A DNA stretch of 64,000 nucleotides from Streptomyces sp. CC0208 (GTDB taxonomy: Bacteria > Actinomycetota > Actinomycetes > Streptomycetales > Streptomycetaceae), in assembly GCF_003443735.1 (NCBI RefSeq), contig NZ_CP031969.1:5518001-5582000 (forward strand), read 5' to 3'. Below, piece after piece: positions 42,020 through 50,860 of the stretch; positions within the stretch are counted from its first letter, which is position 1; each line of letters starts with the position of its first letter. The notes under the pieces were generated by a model that did no database searches, was not told the DNA's origin, and worked only from the letters and a program-made list of their open reading frames with translations. A program made the translations under genes and the position numbers.

Positions 42020-42049
42020 CACAGGCGGAAAGTGGTTACAGTGGGCGCC

Positions 42050-42577
42050 ATGGCACTGGGCAAGGACTACGCGACACAGGAATGCTCGATCGCCCGCGCG
42101 TTGGAGATCGTCGGCGAGCGCTGGACCCTGCTCGTCATCCGGGACGCCCTCTACGGCGTCCGGCGCTACAACGACTTCCTCGTCCACCTCGGCATCCCGC
42201 GCGCGGTCCTCGCCGCCCGCCTCCAGATGCTCACCGAGGAGGGGATCCTCGAGAAGCGCAGGTACCAGGACTCCCCGCCGCGCGACGAGTACGTCGTCAC
42301 CGACCGCGCCATCGCCCTGTGGCCCGCCATGCGCGCCCTCGGCCGCTGGGGCCGCGAGCACTACGCCGAGACCGTGCTGCGCGTCTTCCGGCACGCCGAG
42401 TGCGGCACCGAACTCGGCTCCTACGGCGAATGTCCCGCCTGCGCGATCGTCGTACCGGTCGCGGAGGTGCTGATGGTGCCGGGCCCCGGACTCGATCCGG
42501 ACCCGGCGGATCCGGTCAGCCGGGCGCTGCTCAAGCCGAAGAGGCTCTTGCAGCCGATCGCGGTCGATCAGGTATAA
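42050..42577 (+). CDS. HxlR-family transcriptional regulator
   Basis: 175 residues. HxlR winged helix: CSIARALEIVGERWTLLVIRDALYGVRRYNDF, RLQMLTEEGILEKRRYQD, YVVTDRAIALWPAMRALGRWG. The conserved Cys12 near the N-terminus could be a redox or electrophile sensor. A C-terminal zinc-like CGTELGSYGECPAC segment holds three cysteines. Divergent from the MFS exporter it probably represses. The predicted transcript start at the ATG implies leaderless mRNA. Confidence 0.92.
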   Translation: MALGKDYATQECSIARALEIVGERWTLLVIRDALYGVRRYNDFLVHLGIPRAVLAARLQMLTEEGILEKRRYQDSPPRDEYVVTDRAIALWPAMRALGRWGREHYAETVLRVFRHAECGTELGSYGECPACAIVVPVAEVLMVPGPGLDPDPADPVSRALLKPKRLLQPIAVDQV

Positions 42578-42612
42578 CCGGGGGAGGACTCGCAGCGAGA
42601 GGGGGAGTGGCC

Positions 42613-42921
42613 GTGATGCGCGACTGGACGACACCGCGCCCCGCCGCCCTGCTGCTGTTCCTCGTCCTCGACCTCGTCCTCCTCGACGCCGGCAGCTTCT
42701 CCGCCGCCGTCGCGCTGGCCGCCACCGCGGCGGCCGGCTCCGCGCTCGCCGCCTGCTCGCTGATCGCCTCGCGCTGCGCGCCCGCCGTACCGCCCACCCG
42801 GGTCCGCACCGCCATCCGCGACCGCGCCCGCCGTACGGCCTTCCTCTCGCAACGCGACCCCGACGCCAAGGGCCGCCCCCGCCCCCGAGCGCCCGGTCAC
42901 GCCCTCCCGGCGACCGCGTAG
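42613..42921 (+). CDS. DUF6412 small membrane protein
   Basis: 102 residues, two hydrophobic stretches (ALLLFLVLDLVLLDAG, FSAAVALAATAAAGSALAACSLIA) then a basic Arg/Pro-rich tail (RTAIRDRARRTAFLSQRDPDAKGR), the DUF6412 pattern. GTG start with AGGGGG 7 nt upstream; ATG 42616 also possible. It precedes a yidC-like gene, a recurrent pairing. Confidence 0.75.
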   Translation: MMRDWTTPRPAALLLFLVLDLVLLDAGSFSAAVALAATAAAGSALAACSLIASRCAPAVPPTRVRTAIRDRARRTAFLSQRDPDAKGRPRPRAPGHALPATA

Positions 42922-43007
42922 GGGCTCACTCTTCAGGGACACCCCGCGCGGGTCGTCATGCCGCCTTCTTCGCTTCCGGCACGACGAGACCCCCGGAGGG
43001 CTCACCC

Positions 43008-43721
43008 ATGTCCGTCTTCGCTGATCTGGTCCAACACCTCGCCGACCTGCTGCACCCCCTGTTCGGCGCCACCGCGGCCGCCGCCGCGATCGTCCTGTTC
43101 ACCGCTTTCGTACGACTGCTCGTGCACCCCCTGTCCCGCGCCGCCGCCCGCGGCCAGAAGGCCCGCACCAAGCTCCAGCCGAAGATCGCCGAGCTGCGCA
43201 AGCAGCACAAGGACCAGCCCGACAAGCTCCAGAAGGCGGTGCTGGCCCTGCACGCAGAGGAGAAGGTCTCACCGCTGTCCGGCTGTCTGCCCGGGCTGTT
43301 CCAGCTCCCCGCGTTCTTCCTGCTCTACCACCTCTTCTCCAACACGACGATCGGCGGGAAGGCAAACGAACTGCTCAGTCACCAACTGTTCGCCGCGCCG
43401 CTCGGCGGCCGCTGGGCGGACGCGCTCGGAGACGGCGGGATGTTCAAGGGAGCGGGGCTCGTGTACGTCTGCCTGTTCGCATTCGTGGTCGTGGTGGCGA
43501 CGTTCAACTACCGCCGCACGAAGCGGATGATGGCCACGAACCCGGTCATGCCGGTGACGGACGGGCAGCCGGTGCCCGGGGCGGGCGCGATGACCAAGCT
43601 CATGCCCTTCATGTCCTTCTTCACGCTCTTCACCGTGGCGGTGGTGCCCCTGGCCGCCGCGCTGTACGTGGTGACCAGTTCGACGTGGGCCGCGGTCGAG
43701 AGGGCCGCCCTCTACCGCTGA
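43008..43721 (+). CDS. YidC/Oxa1-family membrane protein insertase paralogue
   Basis: 237 residues with the Oxa1 core: VLFTAFVRLLVHPLSRAAARGQKARTKLQPKIAELRKQH, the cytoplasmic coiled loop KLQKAVLALHAEEKVSPLSGCLPGLFQLPAFFLLYHLF, and a final helix pair. It inserts or folds membrane proteins with or without SecYEG. It is shorter than the housekeeping YidC (no rnpA-rpmH neighbours), so this is a second copy, possibly specialised. Confidence 0.9.
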   Translation: MSVFADLVQHLADLLHPLFGATAAAAAIVLFTAFVRLLVHPLSRAAARGQKARTKLQPKIAELRKQHKDQPDKLQKAVLALHAEEKVSPLSGCLPGLFQLPAFFLLYHLFSNTTIGGKANELLSHQLFAAPLGGRWADALGDGGMFKGAGLVYVCLFAFVVVVATFNYRRTKRMMATNPVMPVTDGQPVPGAGAMTKLMPFMSFFTLFTVAVVPLAAALYVVTSSTWAAVERAALYR

Positions 43722-43848
43722 CCGGCATGGTGACGGTCCAGTACGTGAACCGGGTATTGCGGACCGGACGCTCAGCTTGGAGGATCGACCAGTCATCCGA
43801 TGGCTGCACCCACCGGGTGGCGCCCCGCGATCGAGGGAGATTGTGATC

Positions 43849-44706
43849 ATGAAGTTGCTGCGAGTCGGTACGGCGGGAACGGAGACGCCCGCGCTGCTCG
43901 ACGCCGACGGGGTCCTGCGGGACCTGTCCGGTGTCGTGGACGACATCGACGGGACGCTGCTCGCCGACGACGCGGCACTCGGCCGGGTCCGCGCGGCCGC
44001 GGAGGCCGGGGACCTGCCGGCGCTGGACGCCACGGGGCTCCGCGTCGGGCCGCCGATCGCCCGGATCGGGAAGATCGTCTGCATCGGCCTGAACTACCAC
44101 GACCACGCGCGCGAGACGGGAGCCGAGCCGCCCGCCGAGCCGGTGATCTTCTTCAAGGCTGCGGACACGGTGGTCGGGCCCTATGACACGGTTCTGGTCC
44201 CCCGGAAGTCGGTGAAGACCGACTGGGAGGTCGAGCTGGCGGTCGTCATCGGGCGTACGGCCCGGTATCTGTCGTCCGTCGAGGAGGGACTCGCCCACGT
44301 CGCCGGATACGCGGTGGCGCACGACGTGTCCGAGCGGGAGTTCCAGATCGAGCGCGGCGGGACGTGGGACAAGGGGAAGAACTGCGAGACCTTCAATCCC
44401 CTCGGACCGTGGCTGGTGACCGCGGACGAGGTTCCGGACCCGCAGAGCCTGTCCCTGAAGCTGTGGGTCAACGGCGAGCTGAAGCAGAACGGTACGACCG
44501 CCGAGCAGATCTTCCCCGTCGGTGAAGTGGTGCGGTACGTCAGCCAGTTCATGACGCTGTACCCCGGTGATGTGATCAACACGGGTACGCCCGCGGGGGT
44601 CGCGATGGGGGAGCCCGAGCCCAAGCCGTATCTGCGGGCCGGGGACGTGGTGGAGCTGGAGATCTCGGGGCTCGGGCGTCAGCGGCAGGAGTTCAAGGAC
44701 GCGTAG
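43849..44706 (+). CDS. Fumarylacetoacetate hydrolase-family protein
   Basis: 285 residues. The C-terminal FAH fold starts at KIVCIGLNYHDHARE. Metal ligands are the E-x-E in DWEVELAVVIG and the Asp in YAVAHDVSERE, with GKNCETFNPLGPWLV and NTGTPAGVAMG also conserved. Such enzymes are hydratases, decarboxylases or C-C hydrolases of 2-oxo acids. Substrate unknown. The ATG has GGGAGA 9 nt upstream. Confidence 0.88.
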   Translation: MKLLRVGTAGTETPALLDADGVLRDLSGVVDDIDGTLLADDAALGRVRAAAEAGDLPALDATGLRVGPPIARIGKIVCIGLNYHDHARETGAEPPAEPVIFFKAADTVVGPYDTVLVPRKSVKTDWEVELAVVIGRTARYLSSVEEGLAHVAGYAVAHDVSEREFQIERGGTWDKGKNCETFNPLGPWLVTADEVPDPQSLSLKLWVNGELKQNGTTAEQIFPVGEVVRYVSQFMTLYPGDVINTGTPAGVAMGEPEPKPYLRAGDVVELEISGLGRQRQEFKDA

Positions 44707-44715
44707 ACGCTCCGC

Positions 44716-44816
44716 TGGGGGAACCGGGAACTGCGCCTTGTTCGGCGGCTGCGGGCCGTCTGTGGCTTGTCGCGCCCACGCGGCGGAGCCGCATATTGAT
44801 ACAGCCCCGCGCCCCT
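44716..44816. repeat. Interspersed intergenic repeat, copy 3 (inverted, longest)
   Basis: The reverse complement reads GGGGCGCGGGGCTGTATC, then AATATGCGGCTCCGCCGCG and TGGGCGCGACAAGCCAC. It continues to a GAACTGCGC-like end (44716-44737) that resembles the ends of the 14106-14380 element. It lies between convergent stops. Confidence 0.75.
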
Positions 44817-44828
44817 GGTAGCTGATCT

Positions 44829-45686
44829 TCACGCCAGTAGCGATGCGAGGTTGCGCCAAGCCTCCCTCGTGAGGGTGTAGCGCGGGCCGCCGTCCACGAT
44901 CTGCAGGGCCACGTGGTCCGCGCCCGCCTCGGTGAACTCGCCGATGCGGGCGCGGATCCGGTCGTCCGTGCCCCAGGCGAAGACCGCGTCGACCAGGCGG
45001 TCGCTGCCGCCGTCCAACAGGTCGTCCTCCGTGAAGCCGTTGCGGAGGAAGTTGTTGGTGTAGTTGGGCAGGCCCAAGTAGATGGCCAGGCAGTCGCGGG
45101 CCACGGCGCGGGCCCGCGCGGGGTCGGACTCCAGGACGACCTTCAGCTCCGGGGCCAACAGGGGCGCCTCGCCCAGGAGTTCACGGGACCGTGCCACCTG
45201 GTCCGCCGTGATCAGGTACGGGATCGAGCCGGCCGCGCGGTCCCGGGCCAGCTCGATGGTCCTCGGGCCCAGCGCGGCCAGGGCGCGGCCCTCGGCCGGG
45301 ACTCCCGCCTTGTCCAGGGCGTCCAGGTAGGCCACCAGGGCCGAGTACGGGCGCCGGTACTGCTCGGCGAGCTTGGCGTGGCTGACGCCCAGGCCCAGGA
45401 CGAAGCGGCCGGAGTGGGCGGCGTTCAGGTCGGTGAAGCTCGCGGCGGCGGTCTCGGGTTCATGGTCCCAGATGCTCTGGATGCTGGTGCCGACGACAAT
45501 CCGGGACGTCGCATCAAGGAGCGGGGCGGCGTTGGCGGCCGAACTGCTGCCGCCCAGCCAGATCGCGCCGAACCCGAGTTCCTCCAACTCGGCGGCGGCC
45601 TCGGCGCGTTCGCCCCGCAGTGCCGGGTCTTCGCCGCGCAGGCCGCCGCCGTTCCAGATGCCGTACTTTCCGATGATCTGCTTCAT
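44829..45686 (-). CDS. LLM-class F420-dependent oxidoreductase
   Basis: 285 residues. LLM barrel: LEELGFGAIWLGGSSSAANAAPLLD, VVGTSIQSIWDHEPETAAASFTDLNAAHSGRFVLGLGVSH and GTDDRIRARIGEFTEAGADHVALQIV. The IQSIW and GLGVSH motifs fit the F420-binding subfamily abundant in actinobacteria. Substrate unknown. The start is MKQIIG. Downstream of a UPF0303 gene on the same strand. Confidence 0.88.
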   Translation of the reverse strand: MKQIIGKYGIWNGGGLRGEDPALRGERAEAAAELEELGFGAIWLGGSSSAANAAPLLDATSRIVVGTSIQSIWDHEPETAAASFTDLNAAHSGRFVLGLGVSHAKLAEQYRRPYSALVAYLDALDKAGVPAEGRALAALGPRTIELARDRAAGSIPYLITADQVARSRELLGEAPLLAPELKVVLESDPARARAVARDCLAIYLGLPNYTNNFLRNGFTEDDLLDGGSDRLVDAVFAWGTDDRIRARIGEFTEAGADHVALQIVDGGPRYTLTREAWRNLASLLA

Positions 45687-45744
45687 GGCAGGTGCCAACG
45701 CGGGAGAACCCGGCGATCATTCCTGTTCCGCCGACGGGCTTCCG

Positions 45745-46254
45745 TCAACGGTCCTTGCTCAGGAACTCCTCCAGCGCCTCGACCACGAAACGGTGGTCCT
45801 GGAGCTGGGGCAGGCCCGAGACCGTCACGGTGCCGACGACGCCCACGCCCTCCACCGTGATCGGGAAGGAGCCGCCGTGCGCCGCGTACTCGTCCGGGTC
45901 CAGACGCGAGGACTCCTCGAAGGTGCTGCCCTTGGCGCGGAAGCGGGCTCCGACCAGGTAGGAGGCGGAGCCGTAGCGCTCCACGACCCGGCGCTTGCGG
46001 TCGATCCAGGCGTCGTTGTCCGGGGCGGAGCCCGGCAGAGCCGCGTGGAAGAGCTGCTGGCCGCCGCGGCGGATGTCGACGGCCACCGGGGCCTGCCGCT
46101 CCCGGGCCAGCTCCACCAGCAGGGAGCCCAGCGCCCACGCGTCCTCGTAGGTGAACTGCCGGAAGACCAGGCGGCGTTCCTGCGCCTCCAGCTCCTCCAG
46201 CGGCGGGGTGAGTTCCGGCTGGAACTTCGGGGTCAGCCCGGTGTTGTGCGTCAC
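45745..46254 (-). CDS. UPF0303/heme-degrading-domain protein
   Basis: 169 residues. YEDAWALGSLLVELARERQAPVAVDIRRGGQQLFHAALPGSAPDNDAWIDRKRRVV and the closing HGGSFPITVEGVGVVGTVTVSGLPQLQDH are UPF0303 hallmarks. The GTG start overlaps the Gfo/Idh stop (GTGA), so both are translated together and presumably under the ROK operator. Members have been called heme-degrading, but the biochemistry is thin. Confidence 0.82.
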   Translation of the reverse strand: MTHNTGLTPKFQPELTPPLEELEAQERRLVFRQFTYEDAWALGSLLVELARERQAPVAVDIRRGGQQLFHAALPGSAPDNDAWIDRKRRVVERYGSASYLVGARFRAKGSTFEESSRLDPDEYAAHGGSFPITVEGVGVVGTVTVSGLPQLQDHRFVVEALEEFLSKDR

Positions 46255-47324
46255 AGCTGCACCGCCACTCCGTCGTGGGCCGAACGGCGCGCCGCCTCCA
46301 GTACGTCGAGGGCGGCGGCCGCCTCCAGCGCGGTCACCGGGTTGGTGCCGCCCTCGGTGAGGGCCCTGGTCACGGCCGCATAGTAAGCGGGGTAGTCGCC
46401 GGGGAGGGTGGGGACGGGGCTGCCGCCGCCCGTCACGGGGGACTCTCCCGCGCCCAGCCGGCCCCACAGCGACTCGGGCTCCCGGCCCCAGCCGGCCGCG
46501 GTGCCGGGGCGCTCGCCCTCCCTCAGGGCCGCCTCCTGCGGGTCCAGGCCGTACTTCACATAGCCCGCCTTGGAGCCCAGCACCCGGAAACGGGGGCCGA
46601 GTTGGGCGGTGGTGGCGGAGACATAGAGGTGGGAGCGGACGCCGTTCGCGTGGGTGATCGCGATGAACGTGTCGTCGTCGATCTCGGCGCCCGGGCGGCG
46701 GACGTCCGCCTCGGCGTACACGGAGGCGGCGGGCCCGAAGAGGGTCAGGGCCTGGTCGACGACATGGCTGCCGAGGTCGTAGAGCAGACCTCCGATCTCT
46801 GCCGGGTCGCCGGACTCGCGCCAGCCGCCCTTGGGCTGCGGCCGCCACCGCTCGAAACGGGACTCGAAGCGCCAGACGTCGCCCAGTTCGCCCTCGTCGA
46901 GGAGGCGGCGCAGGGTCAGGAAGTCGTTGTCCCAGCGCCGGTTCTGGAAGACGGACAGGAGCAGGCCGCGCTCCTCGGCTCGGGCGGCGAGCTCGCGCGC
47001 CTCGGCCGCCGTGCCGGCGATCGGCTTGTCGACCACCACCGGGAGACCGGCCTCCAGGGCGGCGGTGGCGAGCGGGACGTGCGTCTTGTTGGGGGACGCG
47101 ATGACGATCAGGTCCAGTTCGGCGGCGCGGGCGAACAGTTCGTCGGCGCCTGCGACGGTACGGACGTCCGGGAACTCGGCGCGGGCCTGTTCCTGCCGCT
47201 CGGGGTTCGAGGTGACCACCGTGTCGAGGGTGAGGCCCTCGGTGGCGGCGATCAGCGGGGCGTGGAAGACGGAGCCCGCGAGGCCGTAGCCGACGAGGCC
47301 CACGCGGAGGTCAGCAGCAGTCAT
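46251..47324 (-). CDS. Gfo/Idh/MocA-family NAD(P)-dependent oxidoreductase
   Basis: 357 residues. N-terminal Rossmann fold (GLVGYGLAGSVFHAPL), the catalytic Lys in VVVDKPIAGT, then the C-terminal alpha/beta domain with GGLLYDLGSHVVDQAL (His). It probably oxidises a sugar, sugar acid or inositol-like alcohol. Divergent from a ROK repressor with a 27-bp palindrome in the 48-bp gap, which marks it as an inducible sugar-dependent unit. Confidence 0.88.
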   Translation of the reverse strand: MTAADLRVGLVGYGLAGSVFHAPLIAATEGLTLDTVVTSNPERQEQARAEFPDVRTVAGADELFARAAELDLIVIASPNKTHVPLATAALEAGLPVVVDKPIAGTAAEARELAARAEERGLLLSVFQNRRWDNDFLTLRRLLDEGELGDVWRFESRFERWRPQPKGGWRESGDPAEIGGLLYDLGSHVVDQALTLFGPAASVYAEADVRRPGAEIDDDTFIAITHANGVRSHLYVSATTAQLGPRFRVLGSKAGYVKYGLDPQEAALREGERPGTAAGWGREPESLWGRLGAGESPVTGGGSPVPTLPGDYPAYYAAVTRALTEGGTNPVTALEAAAALDVLEAARRSAHDGVAVQL

Positions 47325-47330
47325 GCCCTC

Positions 47331-47357
47331 CACTTTCGCAACGGTGTTGCCAAAGTG
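47331..47357. promoter_or_regulatory. ROK-type operator palindrome
   Basis: CACTTTCGCAAC (47331-47342), GGT, then GTTGCCAAAGTG (47346-47357). The arms match at 11 of 12 positions. It sits centrally in the 48-bp divergent Gfo/Idh-ROK intergenic region. Confidence 0.8.
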
Positions 47358-47372
47358 CAAGCGTGACGGAGA

Positions 47373-48695
47373 ATGGCAGGCGTGAACAGGACGAACGGCG
47401 GCGTCAACCTCCCGGCCCTGCGCAGCCACAACACCGCGCTCGTGCTCGACCTGCTGCGGGGCGCGGGCACCGGGGGAATCAGCCGACTGGAACTCGCCGA
47501 GCGGACCGGGCTGACCCCGCAGGCCGTCAGCAAGATCACCGGGCGGCTGCGGGAGACGGGCCTCGCGGTGGAGGCGGGACACCGGGCCTCGACAGGCGGC
47601 AAGCCACGGACCGTCCTGCGGCTGGTGCCGGGGGCGGGCCACGCGGTCGGCATCCACCTGGACCGGGACGCGCTGCGGGCGGTGCGGGTGGATCTCGCGG
47701 GGACGGTGGTTGGCGAACGGTGCGCCGCGGTGGACCTGGGGGCGGGGGCGGAGGCCGTCGTGGGGGCGGTCGCGGGGGAGGTCGAGGCGCTGGTGAGGGG
47801 GGTGCGGGGAGAGGACGGGGCGGGAGGCGTCGGAGAGGTGGAGGCCGGTTCGACGGTGGGCACCGCCGGGTCGTCGGAACCGGGGGTCGTGTCGGCGGCG
47901 AGGGCGCGAGGGCGGAACGCGGGGGGAGTCGCCGGGGCGGAGGCGGGTTCAGCTGCGGGCGGCGCCGGGGCGGCGGTGCTCGGGTCCGATGCCAAGGGTG
48001 TTGCTGCGCGGTCGGATTCCTCGCGTCCCGCCGCCGGCGCCCTCCCCGCCCTCCTCGGCGTCGGCGTCGCCCTCCCCGGCCCCCTCGACCACACCCGGGG
48101 TGTGCTGCACCGCGTCACCGGTTTCCCCGAGTGGGACGGCTTCCCCCTGCGGGACGCGCTCGCGCGGCGGCTCGGGGTGCCCGTCGCGGTCGACAAGGAC
48201 ACCAACGCGGCCGCGCTCGGGCTCGCGGTCGCGGGGGAGCGCGGGTCGTTCGCGTATCTGCATCTCGGTACGGGCCTCGGTGCCGGGCTCGTCATCGGCG
48301 GGACCGTGCACCGGGGTGCGCGGACCGGGGCCGGGGAGTTCGGACACCAGGTCGTCCAGCTCGACGGGCCGCCCTGCGACTGCGGTGACCGGGGCTGCGT
48401 CGAGGCTTTGTGCCTGGCGGCGGTGGCCCGCGGCGACCTCGCCGAGGCGGCACGGGTCCTCGGCATCGCGGCCGGCAACCTCGTCGGCCTGCTCGACATC
48501 GACCTGGTCCTGCTGGGCGGCCGTACCGTCACCAGCGCCCCGGACCCGTTCCTACGAGGGGTCGAAGCCGTCCTCGACGAACGCGCCCGGCGCACCGGCG
48601 AGGAGCCGGTCCCCGTCCGCACCGCGCCCGACGAGGTCGCCGAAGGCGCGGCACAACTCGTCCTGGCCCCACTCTTCGGCCGGGCCGACGCCTGA
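47373..48695 (+). CDS. ROK-family transcriptional repressor
   Basis: 440 residues. N-terminal MarR-like helix-turn-helix (ALVLDLLRGAGTGGISRLELAERTGLTPQAVSKITGRLRETG). The ROK domain has GVGVALPGPLDHTRGVLH, the sugar site EFGHQVV and the zinc CDCGDRGC motif. An unusual Gly/Ala/Glu-rich insertion of about 85 residues (about 135-220) splits the ROK fold between its first strands and the GVALPGP motif. It probably represses itself and the divergent Gfo/Idh-UPF0303 genes until its sugar binds. Confidence 0.88.
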   Translation: MAGVNRTNGGVNLPALRSHNTALVLDLLRGAGTGGISRLELAERTGLTPQAVSKITGRLRETGLAVEAGHRASTGGKPRTVLRLVPGAGHAVGIHLDRDALRAVRVDLAGTVVGERCAAVDLGAGAEAVVGAVAGEVEALVRGVRGEDGAGGVGEVEAGSTVGTAGSSEPGVVSAARARGRNAGGVAGAEAGSAAGGAGAAVLGSDAKGVAARSDSSRPAAGALPALLGVGVALPGPLDHTRGVLHRVTGFPEWDGFPLRDALARRLGVPVAVDKDTNAAALGLAVAGERGSFAYLHLGTGLGAGLVIGGTVHRGARTGAGEFGHQVVQLDGPPCDCGDRGCVEALCLAAVARGDLAEAARVLGIAAGNLVGLLDIDLVLLGGRTVTSAPDPFLRGVEAVLDERARRTGEEPVPVRTAPDEVAEGAAQLVLAPLFGRADA

Positions 48696-49155
48696 CGCAC
48701 GAAACCGACGGAGGTCTTCATGCCGGGGGCATCATTCGTACGGCGCGGGGCTGGTCCTGTGGGCGGTGGGACGGGTGTGCACGGCCCCGTCGGACTGCGT
48801 TCGCGGCCCGGACGGTCTCGACCTGGGCGTCGTCCGGGCGGACGAAGAGCCTCGGGTGAGCGACCTGGTCGGGGTCCGTAATGATCGCTAAGCCCCGCCC
48901 GTACCGCTACCTGATGCTCACGCCGGAGACCCGTACAACCACGGGACTTGAAGCCGCCTGGTTTCGGCCTGCGAACGTTTCTGCCCGTGAATTTTGCGCA
49001 AGGTATTGACGCTGATCACCGGAACCTTAATATCCAGTTGCTCGATACTTCGACCCGTGTTCGCCATGTCGAACACTCTGGGCCGCACCGCACCGCCTCC
49101 GGACAGCCCCTGACGGGCCAACCGGAGCCGCTTGCTCAAGGATGACGAGGCCCTT
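48696..49155. other. 460-bp region upstream of the GH62 gene
   Basis: 48700-48890 is GC-rich with coding-like third positions but no complete gene; it may hold a decayed ORF tail. 48960-49100 is AT-richer and carries the GH62 promoter. A short palindrome TTGCGCAA (48994-49001) precedes it. Confidence 0.4.
49006..49033 (+). promoter_or_regulatory. Promoter of the GH62 gene
   Basis: TTGACG (49006-49011), a 16-bp spacer and TAATAT (49028-49033). The palindrome TTGCGCAA lies 4 bp upstream of the -35 and is a plausible operator. Confidence 0.5.
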
Positions 49156-50598
49156 ATGCGCAGACGTAGTTTCCGTCTCAGACGCCCGTCTGCGGTGCTC
49201 GCCGCCACGGTTGCGGCTCTGGCCGCGTTCGCGGCGCTGCTCGTCGCCGGCCCGGCTCAGGCGGCCACCACCAGCGATGTGCGCGGTGTTGATTCCGGCC
49301 GGTGTCTCGATGTGTCGGGCTTCAGTCAGACCGACGGCGCGAACGTGTACATCTGGGACTGCCACGGTGGAATCAACCAGCAGTGGACGTTGACGGACAG
49401 CAGCCAGTTGACCGTGTACGGCAACAAGTGCCTGGATGCCCGGGGCGGCGCCACCACGGCCGGGACCCCGGTGCAGATCTGGACGTGCACCGGCAGTGAC
49501 AACCAGCAGTGGCGGGTGAACCCCGACGGCACGATCGTCGGCGTGCGGTCCGGGCTGTGCCTGGAGGCCTCGGGCTGGGGCAAGACCAACGGCACGGAGG
49601 CGCGGCTCTGGTCGTGCCATGGCGGCGCCAACCAGAAGTGGACCGGTCTGTCAGGGGCGAACAACATGTGTGCTCTTCCGTCGACGTACCGCTGGACATC
49701 GACCGGCCCGCTGGCGGAGCCGAAGGCGGGGTGGGCCTCGCTCAAGGACTTCACCAGCGTCGTCCACAACGGCAAGCACGTCGTCTATGCCACGACGCAC
49801 AACACCCTCGCCGGTGACGACGGGCGCTGGGGACTGACGACCTTCAGCCCCTTCACGAACTGGTCCGACATGGCCACCGCCACCCAGAACACGATCCCCT
49901 TCGACGGCATCGCGCCGACGCTGTTCTACTTCGCCCCGAAGAACCTCTGGGTGCTCGCCTACAACGGGGGTTGGCCCTACAGCTTCTCCTACCGCACTTC
50001 GAGCGACCCCACCAACCCCAACGGCTGGGGCCCGCAGCAGGAGCTGTTCACGGGCACCCTCCCGAAGGGGGGTCCCCTCGACGTGACCCTCATCGGCGAC
50101 GACACGAACATGTACATGTTCTTCGCCAACGACGAGGGCGACATCTACCGCGCCGGCATGCCCATCGGCAACTTCCCGGGCACCTTCGGCTCGGTCACGA
50201 AGATCATGAGCGACACAGCGCTCAACCTGTTCGAGGCGCCGGAGGTCTACAAGGTCCAGGGCCAGAACCAGTACCTCATGATCGTCGAGGCCCAGAACTA
50301 CACAGGGTACGGCCGCTACTTCCGCGCGTTCACGGCCACCAGCCTCGACGGCACGTGGACACCGCAGGCCGGGGCCGACACCGTGACCAACCCCTTCGCC
50401 GGCAGTGCCAACAGCGGCGCGACGGCCTGGACCAGGGACATCAGCCACGGCGATCTGGTTCGCACCAACCCCGACCAGACCAAGACCATCGACCCCTGCA
50501 ATCTGCAGTTCCTCTATCAAGGGCGCGACCCCAGCACCGACGGCGGGGACTACGGCACGCTGCCGTACCGGCCGGGCGTATTGACACTGCAGCGCTAG
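49156..50598 (+). CDS. Secreted GH62 alpha-L-arabinofuranosidase with CBM13
   Basis: 480 residues. Signal peptide to AQAA (about 37). A ricin-type beta-trefoil CBM13 covers about 40-165, with three Q-x-W repeats (NQQW, NQQW, NQKW) and paired Cys. The GH62 five-bladed propeller covers about 172-480, with the catalytic-type Asp in WASLKDFTSV, WVLAYNGGWPYSFSYRTS, and DPCNLQFLYQGRDPS at the end. It removes arabinofuranosyl side chains from xylan or arabinan outside the cell. The ATG has GAGG 6 nt upstream. Confidence 0.95.
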   Translation: MRRRSFRLRRPSAVLAATVAALAAFAALLVAGPAQAATTSDVRGVDSGRCLDVSGFSQTDGANVYIWDCHGGINQQWTLTDSSQLTVYGNKCLDARGGATTAGTPVQIWTCTGSDNQQWRVNPDGTIVGVRSGLCLEASGWGKTNGTEARLWSCHGGANQKWTGLSGANNMCALPSTYRWTSTGPLAEPKAGWASLKDFTSVVHNGKHVVYATTHNTLAGDDGRWGLTTFSPFTNWSDMATATQNTIPFDGIAPTLFYFAPKNLWVLAYNGGWPYSFSYRTSSDPTNPNGWGPQQELFTGTLPKGGPLDVTLIGDDTNMYMFFANDEGDIYRAGMPIGNFPGTFGSVTKIMSDTALNLFEAPEVYKVQGQNQYLMIVEAQNYTGYGRYFRAFTATSLDGTWTPQAGADTVTNPFAGSANSGATAWTRDISHGDLVRTNPDQTKTIDPCNLQFLYQGRDPSTDGGDYGTLPYRPGVLTLQR

Positions 50599-50860
50599 CC
50601 GGCGTCGCAGCGAGCGATCAGGAACGGGTCGAGCACGGCCCTCCGGGGAGTCATCACGCGGTCCTGACTGCGTGGGCCGCCTCCACGCGGGGGGCCGCGT
50701 GCCGCACCGCCCGATCGGCCTCGCCAAGCCGCTCCGGCCGCGAGGCGGGACCTCGACGCCCCGAGCCGTGCGCCCCGCGTCCGCTGATCGAGGGGACTTC
50801 GCGGGTCGGACGGTGCGGCATCACACGGTGGCCGATCCCGCCCGGCATGGTCATGTGTTC

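Noticed and set aside
48716..48891. Complete gene between the ROK repressor and the GH62 gene
   Set aside because: No frame has a start, ribosome-binding site and recognisable product; at most a decayed C-terminal remnant.
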